Shown here in pieces: positions 11,792 to 24,459 of a stretch of 64,000 nt of DNA. The notes below the pieces were generated by a model. It did no database searches and had not been told where the DNA came from. It was given only the letters and a program-made list of their open reading frames with translations. The stretch's first letter is position 1. Every line of letters starts with the position of its first letter. This DNA is from Trogon surrucura (Eukaryota > Chordata > Aves > Trogoniformes > Trogonidae). Location: positions 14,613,987-14,677,986 of the forward strand of contig CM036622.1 in assembly GCA_020746105.1 (NCBI GenBank), read 5' to 3'. A program made the position numbers and the translations under genes.

Positions 11792-14700
11792 GTGATATAG
11801 TGTTTACTAAATACCAGTTTGTCTTAAACAAAATGCCAGCAGTCTTGCCTTATCACAGATCCCCAATAGTTCCTAGCCTATTTGTTTTCTACCAAGGGAA
11901 GATTTTTCCTACTAAAGTCACTCTGAGTCAATCTGGCTATTGGTTGTCTTGCTGATTGTGGTCCAAATTAAATCCTGAATCCTTTCTTCTAATTCTGCCT
12001 CATTTGTACTTCTTGGCTACTTGTGAAAACAAGATCTTCATGATTGGAAAATAATTTTAGCTCTTTAAGATGATCTGTCAAATTTAAGTGATCTGATAAC
12101 ATTTTTAATTGCTGCTGATTTGAGAAATAAACCTTTCTCCCCAAATCCTCATTTCTTTTTTTTTTTTAACTCTTCAGTCTCTCGCCTTAAGTTCTTAGGG
12201 CATTTGGACATTTGGGATTTTTCGCTCACTTTGTCAGGCCTAGCTTATAAATGCTTTCCCCCAAAAGTATAACTAACACAATTATCTCCCTTAATTTTTG
12301 CTTTAGTCATGGAACACTAATTAGGAGAAGTTTTCAAGTGCCAGTCTTTTGTTCCATGCAAGTCAACAGTCTGGGACAGAGACTGTAGGAGGTGGCACGC
12401 AAGCTGCAACTAAATTGAGTGTGTGTAAGTGCTCTCATTACAGATGAGTTAATTGTATTTTCCTGGGGGAGTAGCCAAGAAATTGGCAACATTTCACTAA
12501 AAAAATGTTTCTCATAAGTTGCCAGCTTTCTTGGTGTTCTCCTGTTCAGCAGACTTCAGAGGCAGCAGCAGCTCTTGTTTCAAGGGCCAACTTCTGAAAA
12601 GTTGGAACCTACTTCTGCTACAAACCTGACTTGACCCAGCACTGGTGGCAGTGGCAGGTGGAAAGGTCTATTCCTCAGGAGAAGGAAAGGTTTGTGTCTT
12701 GGGGAGGCAAAGAAGAGAAGCTCCTCTAATTGTAGAGGAATTGCCTTTCTCATAAAAAGGTGGTGTGGCCATAGGGTTTGGTCTGGCTGCAAAAACATCA
12801 AAAGCAGCAAGTAACGCTTTGTCAGCAGTTCTCTGGCATGTGTCAGGTGCTGGATCCAGAGCTGCTTTTAACAGGGCTCCAAATAAAGGGGCATCAGGTT
12901 AAATTTTACAATCAACTAAACTCCATGTCTGGTGTGTAGGAAAGAGGGATCTTAGCCCAAGGGCTGAAGACTGTCTTCAGAAAAGTAAATTTTAGAATAA
13001 CCACTTCATTTGCATAACATGCCTTGTCTCATCTTTGTGCAAGTCCACGTAGATGCCACGGTATTAGTTACACTCATGATTTCAAGCTAATGCCTGCAAG
13101 AAATGTACTTAATCCTACTTTCCTGGCCTTTCCCACTGTCACCAAATAAAAATCAAACTAAAAGAAACTATTAAGGTAATGAAACACTTGAGTAATTTTT
13201 CTGTACCTGTCTGATTTCAGGAGCAAAACCGCCATAGTTTATAACAATCAGATTTCAGGAATGACACATTTCAACTTTCTCTGTGTTATACAGAGACAGC
13301 TGATACAGCCCCTGTTATGCTGTTACGTAGCCCGGCCCTGTTGAAGAGGTGGTGCTTGGATAGTCCCGCAGAAGCTGCAGAACATTGTAGGGATTCACGG
13401 GGTGGGGTGGTTCAGCAGTGAGAGGAGAGCATGGTCTGCGGTCCATGTGGACCTTAGGCTCAGCAGTCTGGAAGCTTGTTCTGAAAACCCTGTGTGACGG
13501 CAGATTTGAAAGTAATTCAGTGCTGTTACTTATTCATCTACTCCTATTAAAAAAAAACAAAACAGACAAATGAGGTTAAAGTCCAGTTGTTCAGCCAGTT
13601 TGCAATTTTGCTATTGAACAAATTCATCAAGGGGTCAGTAACGTGTTATTACATACGCTTTTCTTGTCACAAGTCCCATGTCAATTGTTGAGTCAAACTG
13701 TTTAAAAATTCTCACTACCTGATCTGCTCATCATACCAATCTCTCAAAGTGATCCTCACCTGCTTCTGTCTTCCCAGAGGGCTCATTTATTGCTTCTATG
13801 ATTGCACACTTTGTTTTGCTGAGACTTAATTTCTACTGGGTCTCTTAAAAATAGACCCACAGCAAAGATGCAGCACAATTTGTAGTGTAAAAATCTAAAA
13901 TAGAAACCCAGAAAATCTTCTTAGTCTGACTTCAGCTTTATGCAGTGCATATTTATACTTCACAGGAAGTAATTTAGCTTCATTCTGGATCTAGAGCAAT
14001 CTCTTTTTTTTTGAAGTAGAAGTATAAATATTTGCCTCAGAAGCTGCCAGATGGGAAGGGAGATTTTTTTTTTTCCTTGAAGCTTTCACTCAATAAGTAA
14101 TGTAATGTTTTTATCTTTGTCAATCTATAATAGCAATTAATGAAAGCTGCTACAGTACGATGAAGGATGGTTTTGCTAAAATACCTTTGAATCCGAAACT
14201 GTAAGTTTTGTAAAAATAAACCCTAAATTTTTGGAAACTATATGCTGATGAGCTACCTCTGTTTTAGCTGAGCCATGCCAGATGAAAATTTCTAGAATAT
14301 CTGGGTCACCAGTTTTTAAATGATGTCTGTTTCCTCTTGCTGTAAATTTGGAAAAACAAAGTGAAATCAGTCAAGCTGGGTTAAAATGTGTAATGAGATC
14401 AGAACTGGGCTCAAACTGTGAAACCATCCATTTAACCACTGTGGTGATTTTGATGCACAAGTGTCTGTGTGTGGTTTGTTGTGGTTGTTTTGTTTTGATT
14501 TCTTTTTTATTTTCCTTTTTTAAAAATCTGGAAGGTTTAAACTCCACTTTTTTATCTTGTGGTGGATATCTCTGTTTGCAGAAAGTCTCTGGCAGCGTGT
14601 TGGCTGCAGTGACCTGCAGTGAGTCTGCCTTTTAAATGCTTTAATTTGTATTCATTTCCTACAATTATCATGCTGTAAACTCTCCAAGCAAGACACCATT

Positions 14701-17700
14701 TTTGATTACATTCACCTTACTGGTTCACTGAGCAGGATGATAGGAAATTGCACATCAGACTAGCACACAACTGCCTGCCTGTCTCTTAATCAAGATTCAG
14801 CCTCCTTGTAGATTTGTAATTTAAAACCAGGCTCTGAAAGTATTTCATCCCTGTTTTTAGTCATAAGACTGCTGAACCAGCAAATCCAACTGGCTGAGAA
14901 AGTCCAATCATATTCCTTAAAATAATGTGACATACTACCTGGGTGTTGGATGGATGTACATCATGATGATTCGACCACAGTACCTTTCAGAGAGCATAGT
15001 GACCTCCAGTAAGAGACGTTTTCCTTGCAGTTGCTTTTACCAAGTGGCAAGCTTCTGCTTTAAATGGAGGACACTGAAATAGAACTACTCTCTCTCTCAT
15101 GCTTTTTATCACCCATCTGTTAGAATCACACAGCATGGAAAATAACTGCCTTTTACATTTTTTTAATAGAAAAGAATTATTTTGTAATCGGTGTCCATTT
15201 TTGGAGAAGCAGAGCATCCTTTTCTGAAATGCTGATGGTGCTATTTGTCTGGCTCTTAAGCATCAAGCAGCCCAGCCTCAGCAAGCTGTCGGTGGTCTGT
15301 GGGATTTGGCAGGGTAGTGAGTGCTGCTGGCTAATGGGCTGGGAGGAGGAGGAGGAGGCATGCAGCTTCCCTAGGCATCGCCTCGGTAGATCTGCCTCCT
15401 TAGCTGTCGTATAAATGCAAGATGAAATGGCATTCCCTGCCCCAAGGAGCTTACAGCCTCTATAATGAATCATGGCATCATATGGTTTTGTAAACTGCAG
15501 TTAGCCAGTTTACGAATGGGGAGATGGATGCCTGGATAAATTTGTAACTTTACTGTCGTTACTCAGGAAACAAATGACAGTCAGGAGGAAAACCCATATT
15601 TTTTACAGGACTGATACATACTCTGTGTAAATGAAGGCAAATAGCCTATGCAATGTACTAAAGAGTTAAAAGTGACTAATTTAAGAAATACTTCAGGTAA
15701 ACACAACATAACTTTTTTTTTCAACATTGACTACTTTCCTTCAATTTAAGGATTTAAAGTGCCTCTGGAGCAGAATACTGGGCACATTTTGTGAAGCATG
15801 TGATAACCATTGGGTCTGTACACCTATACACATGTGAAATGTACTCATGTAAAAATGCAGTTAGTTATAATATATCTTCATACACTGAATGTAATGAGAA
15901 GGAGATGCAGAGAGCCTGGGAGGGAAGGAACCTCCTGTAGGTCAGAGGTAGAGACGTTGCCTATATACAATTATAACTCATTCTGATGTTTAATCATGAA
16001 TTTCATCTATTTAATTTTAAGCCATGAGTTATATATTTGTGAATTTCAAAGAAAGCAACACTACAAAAAGTGTTCACACAGTGACAGTCCCAAATTAGGA
16101 TCAAAGGCACGCTGTACTGGGTGCTGCATAAGCGTTGTAGCTGGTCCACAGATCTGGCACTCAACACGATGATCACATTTGCTGGTAATAAACAGCAGAA
16201 GAGAGGAAGAGGGGAAAAGAAGAAATGAACTAGGAAATTGAGTTCCATTGTGTGTTTGATGGTGAGGATCATTAACTGAAAACAAATTGTTTCTTGCACA
16301 GCATGAGCCCCATGCTTGTGAACTTTATAGGGAATGACTCCGAGGCAGTGCAGGAGGGGTCAGGAGATGCACATGATGTCTGTGAAATATAGACTGCCCC
16401 ATGCAGCCATCTTGAATTTTCGGCTCAGAGTCCATAAGCACCCTGCCTAAAGTTCTGGATGCTCAGGAAGAGGACTTCCAGGGATCTCAGTGAAGGCTGC
16501 ATCAAGTTCTGGCACAGGGGAACATCAGGAGTAGTCAGTCTATTGATATTGATACATCGTATGGTAGTAAAAACTTTAGCAGGGAGAATCAGTCCACGTA
16601 TTGCTTGTTAGCAAAGCTGTAATGCGTACCATACAATGATGGCAAAATATATATATGTGTGCACTTAACATATGATTTCAGCATCTGTCTCACATTTTGG
16701 TGTTTCTGTTAGAGTATGTCATTTTTAAAAGGGCTTTCTACATCCTTGTGTAATTCATGGTACCTCAGAAGCCTGCTGGGAGGTTTTAATTTGTTTTTAA
16801 AGGGTTTCAAAGCATTAGAGATTGGATTAAATACGAGAGTGTAAGCTACCATTTCTCTCGATTATTATAAGGCCTTTAAAATCTGCTTAATGGATGTGGA
16901 CAGGTGGTATTGCTAATAATGCACAACTGTAACTATATCACAACAAACAGTTGACCAGAAGAGCTCAGTACTTTTAGTGCCAAAGTAGGTGGAATAACTT
17001 GTGCTTTCCAGCATCCACACACATGCAATCACTTGGGACTTGTCTAACTTCATGAATTTTCTCACATCTGTCAGATGAATCAGGAATCCAAATGCAAAAA
17101 TGTGATATTCATACACACCATGTATGTCTCGGAATGATTCATATTTCTCTTGTGAGGGTGTGCTCATGAAATGGTTGTGTAGTTTCTGAAGTAGAGATAA
17201 GAATTCTTTTTCTGAGGTTGCCCCAGTAGGGAAACTAATCTAATATATGGAATGGTTATTATTATATTAATAATAGTAATAATGCTATTTCTACTTGTAT
17301 TGTAACAGCTAGCCATTCCCAGTTGTGGATCATGACACATCTGCTTACAGTCCAAGTATAAGAGAGGCGTGTAGATGGAGGACGCATCAAAACAGCCGGT
17401 TTTGGTTAACACAAACGTGATTCTGTGATCTTTGGGTCAGAGCATTGAAAGGCTAATCTTTTCAACTTGTTAGTAGCAGTTGTGACAAAATACAACTTAA
17501 AGATGCGTTTGGAGGACTATAATCAGTTATCATTCAGATGCTTTCAAAAGACAAATGTGTCATACAGCAGAGGAGAGAGCATAAGGATGCTTGTTTGCAT
17601 CTTTAACAGATTAAAATTAGCTGTTGTTATCATACTACTCATACCTGTTACGTGCTCATAGCCCTTATGAATTCTCTGCAAAATCTTAACTTTTAAAAAA

Positions 17701-18197
17701 TTGAGGCTCTGCAGTGAGGCCCTGTGCATTTTCAAAATTATATTGCAGGTATACAGCTCTGAAGTGTGAAGGTTTAAAGCGCTATTATTTCTTGTTGCAC
17801 AGCCTGCCTATTCTCTGTCAAAATGTGATCTAGGAAACAGGCTTTTTCTGTAGGGCTCATTGATGTTCTCTTGTCACATAAATTTCTTCAACCAGTAGGA
17901 TAAATAAGCCAATATTTCTTGCTTTCTGTACAATCCATTACTGGTTCTATATGACACTGCTCTTAAAGAAATTATCTATGGTAGAGAAAGGATAATAACT
18001 CTGGTATTTCAGATAGGCCATGGTTGGTGATACTAGCCAGTAGACACTGTTTGTTTGCCAACACCATTTTCATCCTTCCCTTGCTGAATATTCCTCAGTT
18101 GCAATATCTTCAATATTGACTGGTCTGTATTAAACACCTGATATCTCTAACAGTGGCTCAGCAGAATTTAGTGTAACAGTGAACTATGAATGAATTT
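11792..18197. other. Unique sequence, no gene recognised
   Basis: No coding gene, RNA gene or clear transposon is seen. A perfect small hairpin (CCAACTT/AAGTTGG) lies at 12587-12605, a GGA-repeat at about 15342-15358, and a TG/T-rich stretch at 14470-14525. The moderately CpG-containing patch 13300-13500 matches no family I can name. Confidence 0.55.
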
Positions 18198-18224
18198 ATA
18201 GTAATAACTCTGGGTTATTACTAT
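18198..18224. repeat. Inverted repeat, 11-bp arms, 5-base loop
   Basis: The arm ATAGTAATAAC (18198-18208) is perfectly complementary to GTTATTACTAT (18214-18224) around the loop TCTGG. The arms are A/T-rich, which raises the chance expectation. No oligo-T terminator or gene context is present. Confidence 0.8.
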
Positions 18225-19286
18225 TATCAAAAATTCCCTGGAGGAGATCATGTTCAGCTGATCAGTCAAGCAGGGAGATAGTGAAATTTGGTGAATGTTT
18301 TCAAAAGAAGCTACAATAACTGAATTTTTGGCATTTGTCCTTTACCTCAGAGGCCTACATTTTCTGCAGTATCGTGCGAGTTTGAGTATCACAGTTTCAG
18401 GGTGGTCGAGGAGTGCAGACAGTTAGGAGAGTAGGTGGGGATGTGGGGAGGTGGAAGCTGTTTGGATGCACGGTTGCTCTTCTGCCACCCAGCCCTGAGC
18501 AAGAACACACTCTCTACAGTCCTCCGGGCAAACAAGGACGCCATGATAAAACAGCTGGATGTCTCAAACAGCAATACACGTGAGAGCTCTCTTTTGAAAG
18601 CACAGAGGACAGTTTGGCTTATATTGGATGCGATAATATTTCCTTGAGTCCCTACTGCTGAGCAACACAGTTTAATATGTAGACTTCTTTTTTTTCTCAC
18701 TGCCTCACTCCAATGATAATTTCAGCAGCTGGACTGCCTCCACTGTTTTTCCTCCATGAGTGTTCTTAGCTATTGATTTCAATATTTTTAGTGCTTTCAT
18801 AGGAAAGAAAAATCTTAATATAGTTCTAAAAGTATTTTAATAATGCCTGATGGAAACTTGCTCTGCTGCATAAACTGTTACAAGGCTTCCCGTTTTTCCT
18901 TTAGACACTTCTGGGAAGCAGCTCAGGAACAATAGAAGAGTGCTGCAGTTCATTCAGTGGGTGGAGGTCTGCACGTGAGCCAGCTGGGAAAAGCTTCATT
19001 GCAAAAGTAGTCTAAAACTCACAATTACTAGAAACAAACTATCTAACATGGACTTCATGAAATCTAGGTTTCTTGTGCATCAGACACTTTAAAAAAAAAA
19101 AAAAAGAAATCTTCTCTGAGGATCAGTTACTTTTTCAAAATCTCTGTGATACATAGAGGAAGCAAAATGAACAAAAATCCTTCTAAGAGAACCTTCTCAA
19201 GTGTGAAATATTCAAGTTTTGAAAGGTGGGGCACAAAGTTCAGGAGCTTGTTCCTTTGTTTCTTCTTTTTTTTCCTCTTTTTTTTT

Positions 19287-19321
<35 letters not shown>

Positions 19322-20201
19322 TATAACTTTGGAGCTGTAAAGTGTAAACTCTGAATAACAGCATGGACTACCTCGGTAGGGTATTAGTAAAGTATTGCCT
19401 GACAGAAGCTGCCATCCCTTAGGGTGTGCTGTATGTGATGTGGAAGCCCTGATGTGCCAAACAGTGGCATAGCTTTTGGATTTAAATTGGGGTCCCATCT
19501 GGAAATGACTTCCTTCATTAAGTTAATCAGACACAACTGAGTGGAGCTAAGCTCTGACATTACTTAGAGATTGGGGTCCTGTCCGGCAGGAAACAGATGG
19601 GGGCTGTCTGCTTAGAAAAGAGACAATCTGACCTGATCATATTGTTTTCTTTGATTTTTATACAGAGTTTGCTATGGGAGCTTAGGATTTTAGCTGGCGT
19701 TCATGGCTATGCTCTGAAGAACAGACAAGGACTCCAGTCAGGGGGTGTGCTGTTTGAGCTTAGAAATTAAGCAGAAACTTTCTGCTTAGTTGCACAGGCT
19801 TTGATTCTGCTGTGATCCTTCAAAACCAGCAAGACATGCATGCCATCTTATCTATAATTTCTTTTTATTAATCTTTTTTATTAATCTTTTTTAAAAACAA
19901 AATAGTAAAGACTGCTAAAAGTGAAATGTCTCAATTTTGAAGTAGGTGGTTAGGGTAATACTCTGAATTTCAATAGTATCAGAGTGCCAAGCCAGTCCTC
20001 TGCCTTAATTTTAAAATTAAGTAGTAGTGAAGTAGTACAAGGATTTCCCTGTGAAACCAGAGATGTTCTGATGTCCACCTGAAATTGAGCAGAAGCTTCA
20101 CAAATTTGTAGAAATTATTTGTAACTGGTCTTGGTTTCGTGTTTTGAGCTGCAGCTTGAAACTGTATCTATTTTGTGTTCTTGTGGGTTTCATTGTGCAC
20201 A
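18225..20201. other. Unique sequence with A- and T-runs, no gene recognised
   Basis: An A15 run lies at 19091-19105, and two copies of a TTTTTATTAATC-like unit at about 19861-19890. The frame that runs through 19127-19498 on the minus strand is carried by the poly-lysine translation of the T-tract and is not a credible protein. Confidence 0.55.
19246..19319. repeat. Polypyrimidine tract ending in T31
   Basis: A T-rich tract with scattered C residues ends in 31 consecutive T (19289-19319). On the minus strand this is A31, so it could be the tail of a retroposed sequence lying to its right. I recognise no such sequence there and favour simple microsatellite expansion. Confidence 0.9.
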
Positions 20202-20298
20202 GGGGTTTTTTTTAGTTGGTTTTTGGGTTTGGGTTCTTGACATTTTTTCATTTTTTTGGTGTGTTTGGGGTTTTTTGGGTTTTTTTTTGGTGTGTGTT
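20202..20298. repeat. G/T-rich low-complexity block
   Basis: The plus strand consists of irregular GGTTTTT, GGGTTT and TGTGTTTGGGG units with very little A or C. It is strongly strand-asymmetric. The frame across it translates to Phe/Trp/Gly/Val-rich low complexity. Confidence 0.85.
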
Positions 20299-23200
20299 GC
20301 TTTCCAGGAGATAAGGTTGATTTCTGAGGCTAAACCATGGCACAATCTTGGTTGTATTGAACTTACTCTCTATTCCTTACCTGAGCTGCATTAGACTTTC
20401 ATCAGTGCATGTCATCTTGTCACTGAGGTGGTAGTTAAGCTTTTCAAAGTGGCTTGAATTGAAGTAATTTTTACAAGCACTGCACATAATGGATATTAGA
20501 TTCTTAATGAAACAGGAATGCTTCACACCATAAGAAATTCCATCCAGACACTCGGATAACATCTGACTATAAGTTTGTACCTCAAAGAGGGAAAGATAAC
20601 TCCTACGGTTGCTGTTTAAGAAAAATAATTACTCTTCCAAGAGATTTCAGACCTCATGGAGATTGATCCAAGATCAAGAAAGTGAAACTTATATCACACA
20701 TACCAAGCAGTGAAAGACTCATTATCTGTCAGTGTCAGTCACTAACGGATTTCTCAGACACGGCCATTTCTTGAATACTAGCGGAGAGGTTGTTTCTTTA
20801 AGAGTACCACAGCAAATACAGTATGGATTCAGTTTTGCTCTTGCTGGCTGTTACTGACGACTAGGGAGCTGTTTCGTCAACATATCATCCTTGCGCAGAG
20901 GTATTGTAGAGGAGGTCCAGGTGTTGTGCTGCAGCCTTCGCAAACGCCTCTCTAACACCAGCCAAGCTTCTACTGACATCTCATCTTTACGTATCACTTC
21001 ATGTTGTTTCTCTCCATCAAATCCCATTTTATTCCCATTCTCCTTCTCAGGCAAGTTTATTGCAGATATAAGATCAGAATTTCTTCAATGATAATCATCT
21101 GACTTGAGAGGCTAATAACGGAGTCAAAGCTCACAACTCCCCCAAGGATCATCATGGTCCTGGTGCTGGCACTTCACTATGTGAAAACCTCAGTGCTCCG
21201 TGTCTGTTGCTTGCTCTGTGTGTGTGTTAGAGTGGCGATGGGAATAAACTTTAGCAGCTCCTTGCTGGAGGTAGTGCTGTCACTTGCTGTCTTCCGGCTG
21301 AATCTGTGAGTTTGCTGCATGGAGTTTTCATTCTGCTTCGACCTAATGGGCAACTGGACAAGGTGGTTCTAACCCCAGTACAGTGGCATCTCTTCTGCCT
21401 CCAACAAAGTCTGTGTTTTTCACTTAGTTGTTGTAAATTTGGTTAATTTTTCAGAAATAAGAGAGCAGTCAAGCTGAAGGTCAACTTCTCTCAATGCAGC
21501 AGTGAGAAGCAAAGGGTATGCTTAGAGGTAGTAACATCTTTGTGTGTTGGAGCTGTTCTAGGCATGATATAAACTTATTTGAATGCACAAAGTCAAGGAA
21601 AACTTCACACCTGGACTATGCTAAGTCAGATACAAGTAATAGGGCTTTCGGAACTAATATTAGGGTTTAGACTAGACATCCAGCTAGTAAGGTATCTAAC
21701 AGGTGTTAGAATTGAATGGATTTCTTTGCAAAAGGAACTCAATTGCCAGAAAGTTTGAATAATTTTTATTCCTCTGCTTCTTTAGTTTATATCACTTATG
21801 ACCTAGATTACTTTCTTTTTATAATGTTTTATTATATTTTCAGAACAGTTTCAAAAACATAATTACAAATATATTAAAAATTGTTAATCTATTAGTCTTT
21901 ATACCAGATCACTGACTAAAATACAGAATATACCCACAAAAGGATGTTAAAATGTTCAAAGTTATATTAATTATTAACTTTGTAAGGCAAACATTTAAGA
22001 ATTAGGAAATTTAAGTATTAAAATCCCCTCATCCATCTTCATTCATCCCCATGTTGTGCTTGTGTTAAAATAAAATCTTCAATCACTGGGCCTTATACTT
22101 TCATTTCCCAAGGATCTGTAACTCACTCAGTGCACAGCACTGACAGAACTTGTCCAACAACATGGGTGAATTCAGGAACAAACAGAACTCAATTGTTTAA
22201 AGCTTGGTTTTCTCAGTGTTCAGTGTGTTTTTAGATGTTTCAGTGTATTCTCATAAAAAGGGTATGAGCAAATATTAGCTTACACTGGAAGCTGTGTGTC
22301 TGAAATGCAGAGAGAGTAAGATCCCTGTTGATTGATAGTGGGAACTCAGATAGAAACCCGGAGGGTCTTGACTTCTTTATCTCCACCTGCACATGCATCC
22401 TGTGTATGTGCAGCTCCATTGACTGTTCACAGGCTGTCTCCAATGAGACCCCTGATGTGACAAGGTAAGAAACATCCTTTGGGAGAATGACATAATGTAG
22501 GATGGCTGTGGCAGGGGCAAGAGCAGGAACCAGTGTTGGAGCACTCATTTTGCTCAGTGGTGAGGCCACTTGCCATCTTCTCACAACCCATTGCTTCCTC
22601 TGCCCCACATCTTTCAGATTCTGCACCAGGCAGGCGAGGTCCTTCACATGCTGTTAGGTATCTGTTTACCCCTTGTGTCAGAATACAGTGTTCCTAGCAC
22701 AAAAAAATGGTAAAGATACCATGGGAGGATGTTGAGATCAAGAATTAAAGAATTTCTTGTGATTAGTATCTATTGGAAAAGTGAGATGGAGCGAACAATA
22801 TTGTTGTTGACTAGCTTAGCTTTGTGCATCTGGCAAATGCTGGATACACAGGTTTTGAAGTAGGCTAGAATTACTCCTCCCCAGCACACCTTTTGTAGAA
22901 CTCGGCTTTGGTGATTTCTAATATTCTGGTTTAACATATAAATAATTATAATTAGATAGAATAATTCTCAATTATGTTGACTAACAGTTTTGTACACAGG
23001 CTGCAGAGTTTTGCACTATATTATTTCCAGAAACGCAAATGAATAAAAATATATTAACTATTTTTGTTTAAAAGCATAATCCGTATGGATGAAAAGAGCT
23101 AAATCCTGAAACCAGGGAGTGCATAGAGCATTTATTTTCATCATCCAAAGATAAGAGAAGGACAATCCATGAACTAAAAAACATTTTCATTTTCTGAAGT

Positions 23201-23430
23201 ATCCTATGCTAATTATTCTTGGACAGAATCTTAGTGCTAAGATGCAAATGAGCAAAAAGAAATTTAAAGCTGTTCTTACTCCACAACTGAGTTTTGGATG
23301 GAGCTTAATTCCCTGAGGATCAGAGATTTTTATTCACATTACAGTTTCTATTTTTGTTTTATTTAGGGCCTATCTTCCAAGACTGCTGCTTGTCAAGTCT
23401 CTGCTTGTGCCAGAGTTGCATTGTATAGAC
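20299..23430. other. Unique sequence, no gene recognised
   Basis: No named repeat or RNA gene is visible. The open frame of about 135 codons at 22240-22647 (minus) has no motif I recognise and no supporting splice or promoter signal, so I treat it as chance. The stretch 21840-22020 is very A/T-rich. Confidence 0.55.
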
Positions 23431-24312
23431 AATTTGATGACACCAAGCTGGGAGGAGTGGTTGACACACCAGAAGGCTGTGCAGCCATTCAGAGAGACCT
23501 GGACAGGCTGGAGGGCTGGGCGGGGAGAAATCTTATGAAGTTCAACAAGGGCAAGTGTAGAGTTTTGCACTTGGGAAAGAATAACCCCGTGTGCCAGTAC
23601 AGGTTGGGGACTGCCCTGCTGGAGAGCAGCGCAGGGGAAAGGGACCTGGGGGTTCTAGCGGACAGCAGGATGACCATGAGCCAGCAGTGTGCTCTCGTGG
23701 CCAAGAAGGCCAATGGCATCCTGGGGTGTATTAGAAGGGGAGTAGCAAGTAGGTCAAGAGAGGTCCTCCTGCCCCTCTACTCTGCCCTGGTGAGGCCACA
23801 TCTGGAATATTGTGTCCAGTTCTGGGCCCCTCGGTTCAAGAAGGACAGGGAGCTGCTTGAGAGAGTCTAGCGCAGAGCCACAAAGATGATGAAGGGAGTG
23901 GAGCATCTCCCTTATAAGGAAAGGCTGAAGGAGCTGGGTCTCTTTAGCTTGGAGAAGAGGAGGCTGAGGGGTGACCTCATTAATGTTTATAAATATGTCA
24001 AGGGGGAATGTCAGGAGGATGGAGCCAGGCTCTTTTCAGTGGTGTCCACTGACAGGACAAGGGGCAATGGGTGGAAGCTGGAACATAAGAGGTTCCATAA
24101 AAATATGAGGAAAAACTTTTTCACTGTGAGGGTGACCGAGCACTGGCACAGGCTGCCCAGAGAGGTTGTGGAATCTCCTTCTCTGGAGACATTCAAAACC
24201 CACCTGGACATGTTCCTGTGCGCTCTACTGTAGGTGGTCCTGCTCTGGCGGGGGGGTTGGACTGGATGATCTTTGAGGTCCCTTCCAACCTCTAACATTC
24301 TGTGATTCTGTA
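23431..24312 (+). mobile_element. CR1 LINE, 5'-truncated, 882 bp
   Basis: This CR1 copy begins within the reverse-transcriptase active-site region of ORF2. The first alignable codons are 'DDTKLGG' (23435 onward), right at the second half of the FADD motif that is complete in the copy at 52815. It continues through the ORF2 C-terminal region, including '[11 protein letters not shown]' and '[21 protein letters not shown]', to a stop near 24233. A short 3' untranslated region follows with the 'GGATGATCTTTGAGGTCCCTTCCAACC' type box and two terminal octamers, ATTCTGTG and ATTCTGTA (24297-24312). It belongs to the same subfamily as the copies at 52.7 and 60.8 kb. Truncation at the 5' end is the normal outcome of CR1 target-primed reverse transcription. 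No target duplication is evident. Confidence 0.95.
23434..24233 (+). pseudogene. CR1 ORF2 C-terminal remnant
   Basis: The open frame covers the end of the reverse transcriptase and the downstream ORF2 C-terminal region. It is interrupted by a TAG at 23868-23870, in the place where the copy at 52.7 kb reads glutamine after 'ERV', a single C-to-T change. The frame then continues without a shift to the natural stop near 24231-24233. The N-terminal endonuclease and most of the polymerase fingers and palm are missing, so no activity is possible. Apart from the one nonsense change it is well preserved, indicating moderate age. Confidence 0.9.
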
Positions 24313-24428
24313 ATAGTCCTATGATTTGTATTGTAAAAATCATGGATAAAAAAAAATCTGTATGGTTTCTTAAGGATTTACTTAAAAGATTCTGTTCAAA
24401 AATTCATCATCCCTGCCTTGCTCCCCAT

Positions 24429-24455
<27 letters not shown>
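24429..24455. repeat. C27 homopolymer
   Basis: Twenty-seven consecutive C residues lie about 115 bp downstream of the CR1 tail. The minus strand G27 could form quadruplexes, and the length is likely to be polymorphic or mis-called. Confidence 0.9.

Positions 24456-24459
<4 letters not shown>

Noticed and set aside
17257-17280. TTATTATTA/TAATAATAG inverted repeat
   Set aside because: It is a low-complexity ATT repeat whose self-complementarity is a by-product of composition.
17417-17436. GATTCTGTGATCTTTGGGTC as a CR1 terminal octamer
   Set aside because: It has a single octamer-like word without the upstream CR1 3' box or ORF2 sequence; the match is by chance.
19127-19498. 123-codon minus-strand frame
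   Set aside because: It is held open by the poly-Lys reading of the T31 tract and is not a credible protein.
22240-22647. 135-codon minus-strand frame
   Set aside because: It has no recognisable domain and no signals around it; it is consistent with chance in a moderately GC-rich patch.
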